A stretch of 58,438 bases of DNA, taken from contig JABFGG010000024.1 of assembly GCA_013112575.1 (NCBI GenBank), positions 1 through 58,438 on the forward strand. The letters run 5' to 3'. The notes under the pieces were generated by a model. That model saw only the letters and a list, made by a program, of their open reading frames with translations, was not told the DNA's origin and searched no databases. Numbering within the stretch: position 1 is the first letter of the stretch; every line of letters begins with the position of its first letter. This stretch comes from Chloroflexota bacterium. GTDB taxonomy: Bacteria > Chloroflexota > Anaerolineae > Anaerolineales > UBA11579. This document shows positions 6,451 to 15,219 of the stretch, piece by piece. Made by a program: the position numbers and the translations under genes.

Positions 6451-8811
6451 GTGGAAGCCTATTGTGTGAAATGTAAAGAAAAGCGCGAAATGCTGGAGCC
6501 TAACGCAGAATTCACTGCCTCTGGAGCTCCCGGTACACGCGGCAAATGCCCGGTGTGCGGTACGACCATGTTTCGCATGGGGCGTACGCCTGCCCACGAA
6601 GGCATGACGCCGCCTGAAAATGTGGTGCGCAAAAAGAAAAAGAAGCAAGTGCCGCGCAAAGGCAAGCTGGTGATTGTTGAGTCGCCCGCCAAAGCACGCA
6701 CCATTGAGCGCTACCTGGGGGAAGGCTATAAGGTAGAAGCCTCCGTGGGGCACGTGCGCGACCTGCTACGTTCCCAGATATCTGTGGATGTGGAAAATGA
6801 CTTCCGGCCCAAGTACCGCGTACCCAACGAAAAGCGGCCCGTGGTCAAAGAACTAAAGAAGCTGGCCGAACGCGCCGAAGAAGTGTATCTGGCGACGGAC
6901 CTTGACCGCGAAGGTGAGGCGATAGCCTGGCATCTGGTCGAAGCCGCTGAGATCGAGCCGGAACGCGCTCGACGGGTGGTGTTCACCGAGATCACCAAGC
7001 CCGCCATCCAGAGTGCCTTTGAGGAACCGCGCGAGATCAATATGGATCTGGTGGATGCCCAGCAGGCGCGCCGTATCCTGGATCGTCTGGTGGGTTACAA
7101 CCTCAGCCCAATCCTCTGGAACAAGGTGCGCAACCGCTTATCTGCGGGACGTGTGCAATCTGTGGCTTTGCGGCTGGTAGTGGAACGTGAAGAAGAGATC
7201 GAAAATTTCGTACCAGTCGAATACTGGTCGATCGATGCAGAGTTCCTGCCGGATGGCAAACCCAAAGAAGATACTTTTATGACCAAGCTGGCCAAGATCG
7301 ATGGTGAAGACCCCGAACTGGGTAGCGAAGAAGTAGTGACGCCCATCGTGGCCGATATGGAAACGGCGGAATACGCTGTGAGCAAGGTCAAACTGGGACA
7401 GCGCAAACGCCGCCCGCCTGCACCTTTCACAACGAGTACCTTGCAGCAAGAAGCCTCACGCAAGTTGAGCTATACAGCCCGCCGCACAATGGCCCTGGCG
7501 CAACAACTTTATGAAGGTATCGATCTGGGAGAAGGGGAAACCACGGGTTTGATCACTTATATGCGTACGGACTCGACTAACGTGTCGCAGGTGGCGCAGG
7601 ATGAGGCGCGCCAATACGTGATCGACGTACACGGCGAGTCCTACGTGCCCGAGGATGGGCCTAAAAAGCGCAAGAGTGCTAAAGGCGCGCAGGAAGCGCA
7701 CGAGGCTGTCCGCCCGACCAGTGTGCTGCGTACCCCAAAAGTTCTCAAGCCGCAACTATCGCGCGACCAATATCGCCTGTACCAGCTCATCTGGCAGCGT
7801 TTTGTGGCTTCACAAATGAGCCATGCTATTTTCGATACGATCTCTGTAGAAGTGACCGGGAAAGCTACGTTGCATGAGTATCTGTTGCGCACCAGTGGTT
7901 CAACGCTGCGCTTCCCCGGTTTCCTGGCTGTGTATGAAGAGGCCAAAGCCAAAGGGGAGGAAGAAGAAAATGGCACAGATAGAAAAGTGCCCACCGACCT
8001 GGAAGAAGGACAGAAACAGACACTGATCGAATTGCTGCCTGAACAACACTTCACACAGCCCCCGCCTCGTTTTTCGGAGGCTACTCTGGTGAAGACCATG
8101 GAAGAGTACGGCATTGGCCGTCCCTCAACCTACGCGCCAACGATGAGCACCTTGCAGAACCGTGGCTACGTGACACGCGATGGACGCCGCTTGTTCCCGA
8201 CGGAAACGGGCCGGGTGGTGAACGAACTGATCTCGGAACACTTCCCCAAGATCGTGGACGTGAGTTTTACAGCCAATATGGAGGCTGACCTGGATAAGGT
8301 TGCCAAGGGCGATGAGGAATGGGTTGACATTATTCGCGAGTTCTACGGTCCCTTCAGCGAAACAGTGGAGAAAGCCAAAGAGGAAATGCCCGAGGTCAAG
8401 GCCGAGCCAGAGTACATCGGGCGCACATGCCCGACCTGCGAAAAAGGCCAGTTGTTGATTCGCTGGGGCCGTTACGGCAAGTTTATTGGATGTGACAATT
8501 TCCCCGAATGCCGCCACACTGAGCCGCTGTTGGAGAAAATCGGGGTGCATTGCCCTGAATGTGAAGACGGCGAGGTGGTGGAGCGCCGTACACGCAAAGG
8601 CCGTATCTTCTACGGTTGCTCCAATTACCCCGAATGTGAGTTCACTTCCTGGAAGAAGCCGATCGCTACACCATGCCCGAATTGTGAAGGTATGCTGGTG
8701 ATCCAGAACAAGAACGATGCCCAGTGTCTGAACTGCGAGAACCGTTACCCGCTGGATGAGGTGATGCCCAAAGAGCCGGAAGAAGAGGAAGTAGAAGCGC
8801 CTGCGGGTTGA
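6451..8811 (+). CDS. topA: DNA topoisomerase I with N-terminal DUF5679-like zinc ribbon
   Basis: Type IA topoisomerase that relaxes negative supercoils. Residues 1-45 form an extra Cys4 domain (Cys5, Cys8, Cys33, Cys36) resembling DUF5679, joined by a basic KKKKK linker to a standard TopA. The Toprim domain starts near residue 72 (KLVIVESPAKARTIERYLG) and contains ATDLDREGEAIAWH. The catalytic tyrosine is Tyr370 in the TYMRTDS motif. Three C-terminal zinc ribbons follow (CPTC, CPEC and CPNC), then an acidic tail. The GTG start has GAGGAG 8 bases upstream and includes the zinc domain in the same frame. 786 aa is normal for the family plus the added domain. Confidence 0.96.
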   Translation: MEAYCVKCKEKREMLEPNAEFTASGAPGTRGKCPVCGTTMFRMGRTPAHEGMTPPENVVRKKKKKQVPRKGKLVIVESPAKARTIERYLGEGYKVEASVGHVRDLLRSQISVDVENDFRPKYRVPNEKRPVVKELKKLAERAEEVYLATDLDREGEAIAWHLVEAAEIEPERARRVVFTEITKPAIQSAFEEPREINMDLVDAQQARRILDRLVGYNLSPILWNKVRNRLSAGRVQSVALRLVVEREEEIENFVPVEYWSIDAEFLPDGKPKEDTFMTKLAKIDGEDPELGSEEVVTPIVADMETAEYAVSKVKLGQRKRRPPAPFTTSTLQQEASRKLSYTARRTMALAQQLYEGIDLGEGETTGLITYMRTDSTNVSQVAQDEARQYVIDVHGESYVPEDGPKKRKSAKGAQEAHEAVRPTSVLRTPKVLKPQLSRDQYRLYQLIWQRFVASQMSHAIFDTISVEVTGKATLHEYLLRTSGSTLRFPGFLAVYEEAKAKGEEEENGTDRKVPTDLEEGQKQTLIELLPEQHFTQPPPRFSEATLVKTMEEYGIGRPSTYAPTMSTLQNRGYVTRDGRRLFPTETGRVVNELISEHFPKIVDVSFTANMEADLDKVAKGDEEWVDIIREFYGPFSETVEKAKEEMPEVKAEPEYIGRTCPTCEKGQLLIRWGRYGKFIGCDNFPECRHTEPLLEKIGVHCPECEDGEVVERRTRKGRIFYGCSNYPECEFTSWKKPIATPCPNCEGMLVIQNKNDAQCLNCENRYPLDEVMPKEPEEEEVEAPAG

Positions 8812-8848
8812 GGGATAGATTGATTTGATCTGTTAACTTGGACCAGGT

Positions 8849-8882
8849 AGGCACAGAGTGATAGAAGCTCTGTGCCTTTTTT
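8849..8882 (+). terminator. Rho-independent terminator of topA
   Basis: AGGCACAGAG (8849-8858) and CTCTGTGCCT (8868-8877) form a perfect 10-bp stem followed by six T. Confidence 0.9.
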
Positions 8883-8972
8883 GTTTTCATCATAGAAACT
8901 GGGATTGTAATGATCCCTTTCTCACATTTATGGTGGATTTTATAAGGCAATTGGGAATTAGGGGATCAAGTA

Positions 8973-9690
8973 GTGAGCAGCCGTTTACAGCGATTGTTAC
9001 ATGAACCGGATACTGAGGACTGGAAACGCTATCAACGCCGATGGTTGGTGGGGAATGGGAAATTGTCTGGATGGATAGCAATTATTTTGCTGCTGGCCGG
9101 AATTAGCCATTTAGTTTACTCCTATTTCCAAATCAATTCCCAAGTGCATAAGGGGATCCCTGATGACTTTTATGTAGTTTCATTGATGAATGTCTATCCA
9201 CCTGTAGAAGATTTAATTGCAGTAAATGAACAGCAAGTTATGATCGATCGAGGTTCATCCTCATTGGAATTATCGGCGTTACCCTTCAGCCCGCCTGGTT
9301 TTCTCTCTAACTGACCAGAGGCAGCCCTATTATTTTAATGTTGATGAAGAGATAGGTGGCTTCATATTGGATGTTTCTAATCAGCAGCTTGAATTTGCCC
9401 TGTCACCCCAGTTCAGGGGTGTACCGAAACTTGATGAGTACGACCTGCCGCAAATAATAGACTCTAAGGAGATAGTATTGGTTTTACAAGAATCCTGGGG
9501 GAATCAGATATTGTTAGATAACAAACACATTGGCTGGCCTGCTGGGCTGCATGTGAAAAACGTTTCCGAAGGTGATGGGGAAATCTGTTTGGAGTGGCAG
9601 TTATGTTGCTGGGTGGGGTTTGTTGAGCCCGGCAGACAGGTTTGTTCACCCGCAATTATTTCATCAGGCACACAGCTTGCATCCCCTTGA
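8973..9690 (+). pseudogene. Frame-disrupted gene for a one-TM protein
   Basis: Two open segments look like one broken gene. The first (8973-9314, GTG start) encodes a cytoplasmic basic N-terminus, a membrane helix at about residues 33-52 (GWIAIILLLAGISHLVYSYF) and an extracytoplasmic piece. It stops at 9312-9314. A second frame (+1) is open from 9244 to 9690 and reads ARLVFSLTDQRQPYYFN and on, a plausible continuation. A one-base insertion or two-base deletion between about 9240 and 9310 would explain this; either decay or a sequencing error is possible. A further shift near 9570 cannot be excluded. No family recognised. Confidence 0.5.
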
Positions 9691-9771
9691 AGTGAATCAG
9701 TTGCGCGTTTCTGCCTGCTGGTCTACAATAATTTTGCGTGGATGTTGCCGCGCCAAGGACGGAGCAACTTT

Positions 9772-10857
9772 ATGGAAGCCTTCGAAGACGTGGATGTCGG
9801 CCTGGATGAGCCGCAAGGTGGCGGTAGCCGGCTGCCAGTAAACTTGAGCCCGGATCTTTTGCGTAGCCCCTGGTTGATCGGTGGGGCCGGCGTCGTGCTT
9901 GGTCTTATCCTGGGTTTGGTTTGGGCTTACCTGATCGCCCCTGTGCAATGGGTGGACCAGCCGATCGATAATCTACGTGCTGACTTGAAAGAAGAATATG
10001 CACGGTTGGTGATCGACTCATATTCCCGAAATGAGGATTTGGGCTTGGCAGTACAACGCATATCGGAGATCGGGGACGACGCCTCGCAAACCCTGGCAAA
10101 TATCTCTAACAGCCCGGGCAGCCAGGACATCGAAGCTATCAATCAGGTATTGACGAATTACAACATACAAATGGCTGGGGGGCTGCCAGAGGCTGAGGAA
10201 GGGACACCACCCCAGGCAGAAGAACCGGCAGCCGAAGAAGGCGGGCTATCTCCAGTTGGAACGTTTATGATCGCTTGCGGCGCGTTGTCAATAATCACTG
10301 TGATTTTGGCTTTTTATATATTTTGGCGTCGTCAAAACCAGGGGCCCATAGAACCCAGCACAGCCGCCATGGCGCAGGAATTCTCTCGCTCTGTAGAACA
10401 GACTGATTACGTCGCCCTGGGCGCCGATCAGCCACTGGCCCAATGGATGACCACCTATCTGGTCGGTGATGACCTGTTCGATGACTCGTTCAGTATCGAC
10501 TCTGCGATTGGGGAGTTCATGGGCGAATGTGGCGTGGGTATTGCCGAGACCATCGGGGTGGGCGAACCTAAACGCGTGAGTGCTTTTGAAGTGTGGCTCT
10601 TCGATAAGAACGATATTCAAACCGTCACCAAAGTGGTGATGAGCGCCCATGCCCACAACGATGATGCAACCCGCGACCGCCTAGCGGCGAAAGGCGAACC
10701 CATTTTTGCCGAGCCGGGCAAGGAAACGGTGCTGGAGACGGCCACTTTGCAGATGGTAGCTCGCATTGTCGATATGTCTTACGGCGATGGTGCTCTACCG
10801 GAACAGAGCTTCTTCGAGCGCATGACCATTGAGCTGGCAGTTTGGTCCAAAGTGTAA
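9772..10857 (+). CDS. Two-TM membrane protein of unknown function
   Basis: A 361-aa protein with membrane helices at about residues 34-57 (GGAGVVLGLILGLVWAYLIA) and 163-186 (TFMIACGALSIITVILAFYI). Between them lies an extracytoplasmic loop: a helical part (DNLRADLKEEYARLVID) and an acidic Pro/Glu linker. The C-terminal ~170 residues should be cytoplasmic and contain a compact domain (ending MTIELAVWSKV) I cannot name. I prefer the ATG at 9772, which has GGAG 9 bases upstream, to an ATG at 9742 without one. A strong terminator follows. The topology suggests a sensor or scaffold, but no signalling motif is visible. Confidence 0.75.
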   Translation: MEAFEDVDVGLDEPQGGGSRLPVNLSPDLLRSPWLIGGAGVVLGLILGLVWAYLIAPVQWVDQPIDNLRADLKEEYARLVIDSYSRNEDLGLAVQRISEIGDDASQTLANISNSPGSQDIEAINQVLTNYNIQMAGGLPEAEEGTPPQAEEPAAEEGGLSPVGTFMIACGALSIITVILAFYIFWRRQNQGPIEPSTAAMAQEFSRSVEQTDYVALGADQPLAQWMTTYLVGDDLFDDSFSIDSAIGEFMGECGVGIAETIGVGEPKRVSAFEVWLFDKNDIQTVTKVVMSAHAHNDDATRDRLAAKGEPIFAEPGKETVLETATLQMVARIVDMSYGDGALPEQSFFERMTIELAVWSKV

Positions 10858-10881
10858 TTCCAGCTAATTTATGACTTGCAA

Positions 10882-10907
10882 AGGCTCCCGATCAGGGAGC
10901 CTTTTTT
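10882..10907 (+). terminator. Rho-independent terminator
   Basis: AGGCTCCC (10882-10889) pairs with GGGAGCCT (10895-10902), loop of five, then T6. Confidence 0.9.
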
Positions 10908-10986
10908 ATTGGGGGCTTGTGCCCAAAGTGCGCTTTGACCCCTACTTGTATAATTTGGGCAGCATTGTCTAACCAAAGGATGTGCC

Positions 10987-12111
10987 ATGAAAAAACTTAT
11001 TGCGACCCTACTATTGTTGAGTATTGTATTGGTGGCTTGCGCCGCGCCGGCTGACCCAGCGGAACCCGTCTTCGAGCCTGTTGAAGAAAACGTCGAAGCG
11101 CCACCTACTGCCGAACTGGAAGCTGCTGCGGGTGTTGAAGAAGAGCCGCAAAGCGAGGAAGCCCCTGCCGAGGAAGAGGTCCCGACCGAGCCAGTGGTTG
11201 AAGAGGTTCCGGTTGAGATGGATTTTGAGACTTTCGCCTGGCCGGTGACGCCGCCCAGCAGTGACCAGATCGTGGAAGCCAAGGTATGTGACCTGGCTAA
11301 CCTGCCGCGCAACCGCTATGCAGGGGAGTTCACACTCGATGAGTTACGCGGTGTGTATGAACCCGTGATCGCTTGTGACTGGGTGGTGCTGGCTCTGGCT
11401 TACGTAGAGCGTTTGGAAGAAGACCAGGCCCTACCGCAGGAAGCTATCAATGCCTATCTGGAGGGCATCCGCTTGAATCCTGCCCTGGCATTGCGCACGC
11501 AGGTCTTCTATGCATACTTTGGAACAGTGAATGGATTGGTGGATGCCCCACCTACTTTCGCCCAGAACATCGTGGCGATTGAGTTACAGTATGATTGGAA
11601 TGGTTTGGGCAATCCGGCGGCCTATCAGGTATCTATTACGGATGCTAATACGACACCAGTAGTCACTGGTGAGATCTCTGGGGGCGAACCCCTCCTGCAG
11701 TCAGGTGAAGGGGATGCCGCTGATCCCCCACCGGAAACACCAGTGCTTCCAACCACTGTGGACCCTGGAGCCGTTCAGGCACTTGTACTAACATTAACCG
11801 ATTTTTGGCCTGTGGCCCAGCGTTTTAATGTCTTTGCGTGCAATGATAATTTCCCGGATTGGTCCCTAACATTAACCTTTGAGGATGGCTCCACTTTAGA
11901 GTTGGTCACGGAAGGCTCGAACTTTTTGCCGGCAGGCGGTCCCTGGCAGGTTGAGATCGATGGCCAGGCTTACGTTCAGCTTTCTGAGAGTTTCTCCAAT
12001 GCCATGAATGATTTGATGGTTGCCCTGGGCTTACCGCTTGGCCAGCCTTTGAGCATGTCCTGTTTCCCTGACGAGGCCATTTTCGATTACGCTTATAACA
12101 CCCTGGAATGA
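10987..12111 (+). CDS. Putative lipoprotein with acidic stalk
   Basis: A 374-aa predicted lipoprotein with basic start (MKKLIATLLLLSIV) and lipobox LVAC, lipidated Cys18. A Glu/Pro/Ala-rich stalk covers about residues 20-75. The distal part has a helical segment rich in Ala/Leu (residues ~130-180, resembling a single TPR-like helix pair) and then beta-rich sequence ending in ...SCFPDEAIFDYAYNTLE. Four Cys in the mature domain may pair. A TATAAT box is present at 10949-10954, upstream of the start. Function unknown; surface exposure is inferred. Confidence 0.75.
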   Translation: MKKLIATLLLLSIVLVACAAPADPAEPVFEPVEENVEAPPTAELEAAAGVEEEPQSEEAPAEEEVPTEPVVEEVPVEMDFETFAWPVTPPSSDQIVEAKVCDLANLPRNRYAGEFTLDELRGVYEPVIACDWVVLALAYVERLEEDQALPQEAINAYLEGIRLNPALALRTQVFYAYFGTVNGLVDAPPTFAQNIVAIELQYDWNGLGNPAAYQVSITDANTTPVVTGEISGGEPLLQSGEGDAADPPPETPVLPTTVDPGAVQALVLTLTDFWPVAQRFNVFACNDNFPDWSLTLTFEDGSTLELVTEGSNFLPAGGPWQVEIDGQAYVQLSESFSNAMNDLMVALGLPLGQPLSMSCFPDEAIFDYAYNTLE

Positions 12112-12121
12112 AAACTGATAA

Positions 12122-12158
12122 CCAGCGGAGGCTCTCTTTGATGCCTCCACTGGCTTTT
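12122..12158 (+). terminator. Probable terminator after the acidic-stalk lipoprotein
   Basis: CCAG-C-GGAGGC (12122-12132) pairs with GCCTCC-A-CTGG (12143-12153) with one mismatch, followed by CTTTT. Confidence 0.55.
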
Positions 12159-12168
12159 AAATCACCCT

Positions 12169-12495
12169 ATGAACACTTCTGATCTGCCAGCTTTTCAATT
12201 GCAGGTAGCTGATTTTGTGGCGGAACATCAATTGTCAACAGATGTATCCACCCGCCTGCTGGATTTGCTTTCTGAGATAGGGGAATTATCTAAGGAGGCC
12301 CTCAAAGGTAGTGACTACGGTAAACGGGCATTCGTGCAAACAGAAAACTGGCCAGAAGAGCTGGCTGATGTTTTCTTTGCTTTGATTTGTTTGGCCAACG
12401 CCACTGGTGTAGATATGCAAAGCAGTCTGGAAATGGCACTCAACAAGTATGGAAAGCGCTTAAAGGATAGAGGAGATGCAGGTTCAGGACAGTGA
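12169..12495 (+). CDS. MazG-like nucleotide pyrophosphohydrolase
   Basis: A 108-aa all-alpha protein of the MazG/dUTPase-like superfamily, which hydrolyses non-canonical or excess NTPs to NMP and PPi. The metal-binding signature is visible as LLSEIGELSKEAL and, after a short insertion, EELADVFFALICLAN; the family end ALNKYGKRL is also present. Length fits the small single-domain members (MazG-like, RS21-C6 type). There is no clear ribosome site before the ATG, which lies close to the preceding terminator. Substrate cannot be told from sequence. Confidence 0.8.
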   Translation: MNTSDLPAFQLQVADFVAEHQLSTDVSTRLLDLLSEIGELSKEALKGSDYGKRAFVQTENWPEELADVFFALICLANATGVDMQSSLEMALNKYGKRLKDRGDAGSGQ

Positions 12496-12622
12496 TCGGA
12501 CGTAGTGCTTCCCGTATAAATCAGGAGGACAGGAAGCTTACCAAGCTGTAATTAGACTAATATAAAAACTCAATAATTTATGTTATTCTCTGTATCCAAA
12601 TATCTTTTTTTACGAGGGAAAT

Positions 12623-13465
12623 ATGAACGCTGGCAAAATTGCCTTTCTAAGTATTACCATGCTCATGATCTCAGCTTGTAGTGGGTTAGTACCTGCCGCG
12701 ACACCAACCCCCACAGCGGATCGCGCAGCGACCGCTGTGGCACAAGCCACGCAAGATGCCCAAAGTACAGAACGCATACAAGCTACGGTAGAAGCAGTTC
12801 AAGCTGCGGCAGCAGCCGAGGTAACTGAAGCAGCCATGACTAAAGCCGCAACAACTCCAACGCTTCGCCCTATGCGTGTAACAGAAACCGCCCAGGCAGA
12901 ACAGGCCTCCGGGATCGTGGAGAGCCTATTTGATGCTGGATACATATCCACAACAAAAGGGGAAAATTTGCCACTTGACCGGTTTTTTGATCAAGTAGCG
13001 AAGATCAATTATTTTTACTGGACTTACATGGATTATGCTCCCAGCGACTTCGTATTTCGTGCGGACCTTGAATGGCAATCGGCTAGTGATGTCGCCAATT
13101 GGTTCAATTCGGGCTGCGGAATCGTATTCCGGGAAGATGGGATAGGCGAGAATTTTTACGTGGTTTTCTTGAACCTGGATGGTACGGTTGAGTTGATGAG
13201 TTGGCAAAATGATGTGCGCCAAGAAGTTGTAAATGAATATTATGGAAGACTTGATATTCCTGATGGCGAAGGTGAACTTATTGTCACAGCAGAAGGCGAC
13301 CACATTCAAGTCTTCGTGAATAGCAAGTTGGTTGTTGATGTCAGGGACACGCGGCATACAGAAGGAGAGTTTGCTTTAACGGTGATCTCAGGAACCAATA
13401 AAGGTTTTGGCACGCGTTGCACTTTTGACAACATTACATTATGGGAATTAGATGTCGAAGAATAA
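12623..13465 (+). CDS. Tandem lipoprotein copy 1 (280 aa, ConA-like fold)
   Basis: First of three neighbouring genes encoding lipoproteins of exactly 280 aa. The signal peptide ends in lipobox ISAC (Cys19). A Thr/Ala/Gln-rich helical stalk (about 28-100, e.g. TATVEAVQAAAAAEVTEAA) follows, then a domain of ~170 residues with alternating strands: DFVFRADLEW, SGCGIVFRE, FYVVFLNLDG, HIQVFVNSKLV, GTRCTFDNITLWEL. This pattern resembles concanavalin A-like/DUF1080-type jelly-roll modules, which often bind glycans. Two Cys are conserved in all three copies. It is separated from copy 2 by 27 bases, so an operon is likely. Confidence 0.75.
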   Translation: MNAGKIAFLSITMLMISACSGLVPAATPTPTADRAATAVAQATQDAQSTERIQATVEAVQAAAAAEVTEAAMTKAATTPTLRPMRVTETAQAEQASGIVESLFDAGYISTTKGENLPLDRFFDQVAKINYFYWTYMDYAPSDFVFRADLEWQSASDVANWFNSGCGIVFREDGIGENFYVVFLNLDGTVELMSWQNDVRQEVVNEYYGRLDIPDGEGELIVTAEGDHIQVFVNSKLVVDVRDTRHTEGEFALTVISGTNKGFGTRCTFDNITLWELDVEE

Positions 13466-13492
13466 TTCGGGATTTTAAGATAGGCAAAAGTT

Positions 13493-14335
13493 ATGAAAAA
13501 GAAGCTTATGCTATTCGTGCTGTGTGTGGGCATTTTGGCGGCCTGCAACACGATCGGTTTGAGCGGAGCAACGCCTACACCCACGGCTGATCGCGCCGCT
13601 ACGGACGAGGCACAAGCCATGCAGGACGTGCTCAGTACGGAGCGCATACAGGCTACGGTGGACGCGGTCTACATCGCTGCCGAAGCTGAGGTAACCGATG
13701 CAGCCTTGACCAAAGCGGCGACTACTCCAACCCTTCACCCATTGCATGTGAGGGGGACTGCTGAAGCAGAGCAGACTTTTGGTATCGTACAGAGCTTGTA
13801 TGATGCGGAATTCATCTCCACTACGGCAGGGGTAAATTTACGAGTGAATCGTACTGTTGAAAGTCGTGCCAGGCTCAACGGTTTTGGTTGGTCTTTTCCA
13901 GGTCACTCCCCGAGCGATTTTGTCTTTCGCGCTGACATTGGCTGGGACTCAGCCAGCGACGTGGCTAATTGGTTCGATTCTGGTTGTGGCATCGTCTTCC
14001 GAGAATATGATCGTGGAAATAACTTTTATGGAGTATTTATATTTCTTGATGGCAATATTTCTTTATTTGCTTATGTGAATGATCGATGGCAGGAAATAAC
14101 AACCAGGTATTATGGGAGGTTGGACGTCCCTGAGGGGGAAGGGGAATTAATCGTGACAGCGGAAGGTGATCACATCCAGGTTTTTGTGAACAGTAAATTA
14201 GTTATAGATGTCAATGATGCACGGCATACAGAGGGTGATTTTGGATTTATTGTTGCTTCAGGCACTAATAAAAGCTTTGGCACGCGTTGCACTTTCGACA
14301 ACATGACATTATGGGAATTGGATATTGCAGAGTAG
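13493..14335 (+). CDS. Tandem lipoprotein copy 2 (280 aa, ConA-like fold)
   Basis: Close paralogue of the preceding gene. Signal peptide with lipobox LAAC (Cys18), then stalk, then the same beta-rich domain; shared blocks include GCGIVFRE, LIVTAEGDHIQVFVNSKL, RHTEG and FGTRCTFDN. The 3' ends of copies 1 and 2 are very similar at DNA level too, while silent differences are scattered throughout, pointing to an old duplication kept by selection or to partial gene conversion. The domain surface differs most in the middle segment (NNFYGVFIFLDGNISLFAY), which might alter ligand preference. Confidence 0.75.
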   Translation: MKKKLMLFVLCVGILAACNTIGLSGATPTPTADRAATDEAQAMQDVLSTERIQATVDAVYIAAEAEVTDAALTKAATTPTLHPLHVRGTAEAEQTFGIVQSLYDAEFISTTAGVNLRVNRTVESRARLNGFGWSFPGHSPSDFVFRADIGWDSASDVANWFDSGCGIVFREYDRGNNFYGVFIFLDGNISLFAYVNDRWQEITTRYYGRLDVPEGEGELIVTAEGDHIQVFVNSKLVIDVNDARHTEGDFGFIVASGTNKSFGTRCTFDNMTLWELDIAE

Positions 14336-14367
14336 AATAGCATTGAATACATGGGAGCAAATCATTA

Positions 14368-15210
14368 ATGCTTAGAGCGATTCTTTTGGTAATTTCGTGT
14401 ATGGTTCTTTTGCAGGCTTGTGGTCCTGAGCCTACTCCTCCAGCGACCCCTGACCGGGCAGCCACTGTCGAAGTCCAATATATGCAGCAGACCCAAGCCG
14501 TCATAGATGCGCAGGTGACCCTGGAAGCTAATGCCACCGAGGCGGCAGTAGAAAGGGCCACCAGCTTCGCTATCCTGGCAGCTACCCAAACGGAACAACA
14601 ATTCATCGTGAACGAAACTGCCACAGCCGAAGCCACAGCCCGGGCAGAACCCATGCTTGAGTTGATCCAGGAACTCTATGACGATGACTATATCCAATCG
14701 ACCGAAGGCAGCTACCATCAATTAGATGATTTTGATGAAAGTTGGGCCATGCTGAATTATTTCGATATCTGGCGCACTGGATTTGCACCATCTGACTTTA
14801 TCATTCGCGCGGACGTCGCCTGGGACTCTGCCAGTGATTCGGCCAACTGGTTTAATTCCGGATGTGGCTTCCTTTACCGCCTGGACAGGCCCGAGAACAG
14901 CTTTTACCTCGTCTTCCTCACCCTGGATGGTTACGTCAATATGCAGTACTGGAGCCCCAGGGCCATTCGTAGCCTGGGCTTCTCCTATTATGGTCAGCTA
15001 GACTTGCCTAGTGGTAATGCTGAAATGGTGCTTGTAGCCCAGGGTTCGGAGATGCACGTTTTAATCAACGGCAAGCTAGTGCATACGCGCATTGATACCA
15101 ATGTTGATAAAGGTGAGTTAGCTTATACATTATTGTCTGGGACTAATGCAGGTTTTGGAACGCGCTGTGTATTTGAGAATGTGGGTTTGTGGGAGTTGGA
15201 AAGCGATTAG
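14368..15210 (+). CDS. Tandem lipoprotein copy 3 (280 aa, ConA-like fold)
   Basis: Most divergent of the three paralogues but again 280 aa. Lipobox LQAC (Cys18), an Ala/Thr/Glu-rich stalk, then the same fold marked by SDFIIRADVAWDSASDSANW, SGCGFLYR, FYLVFLTLDG, and GTRCVFENVGLWELES. The ATG at 14368 has GGGAG 10 bases upstream. Its GC content is higher than that of copies 1 and 2. The ICMT-like gene starts 9 bases downstream, so all four may form one transcription unit. Confidence 0.75.
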   Translation: MLRAILLVISCMVLLQACGPEPTPPATPDRAATVEVQYMQQTQAVIDAQVTLEANATEAAVERATSFAILAATQTEQQFIVNETATAEATARAEPMLELIQELYDDDYIQSTEGSYHQLDDFDESWAMLNYFDIWRTGFAPSDFIIRADVAWDSASDSANWFNSGCGFLYRLDRPENSFYLVFLTLDGYVNMQYWSPRAIRSLGFSYYGQLDLPSGNAEMVLVAQGSEMHVLINGKLVHTRIDTNVDKGELAYTLLSGTNAGFGTRCVFENVGLWELESD

Positions 15211-15219
15211 AATAAACGG

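Noticed and set aside
12623..15210. Three lipoproteins as an IS or recent duplication artefact
   Set aside because: Silent differences are spread throughout and the third copy is strongly diverged, so an assembly duplication is excluded.
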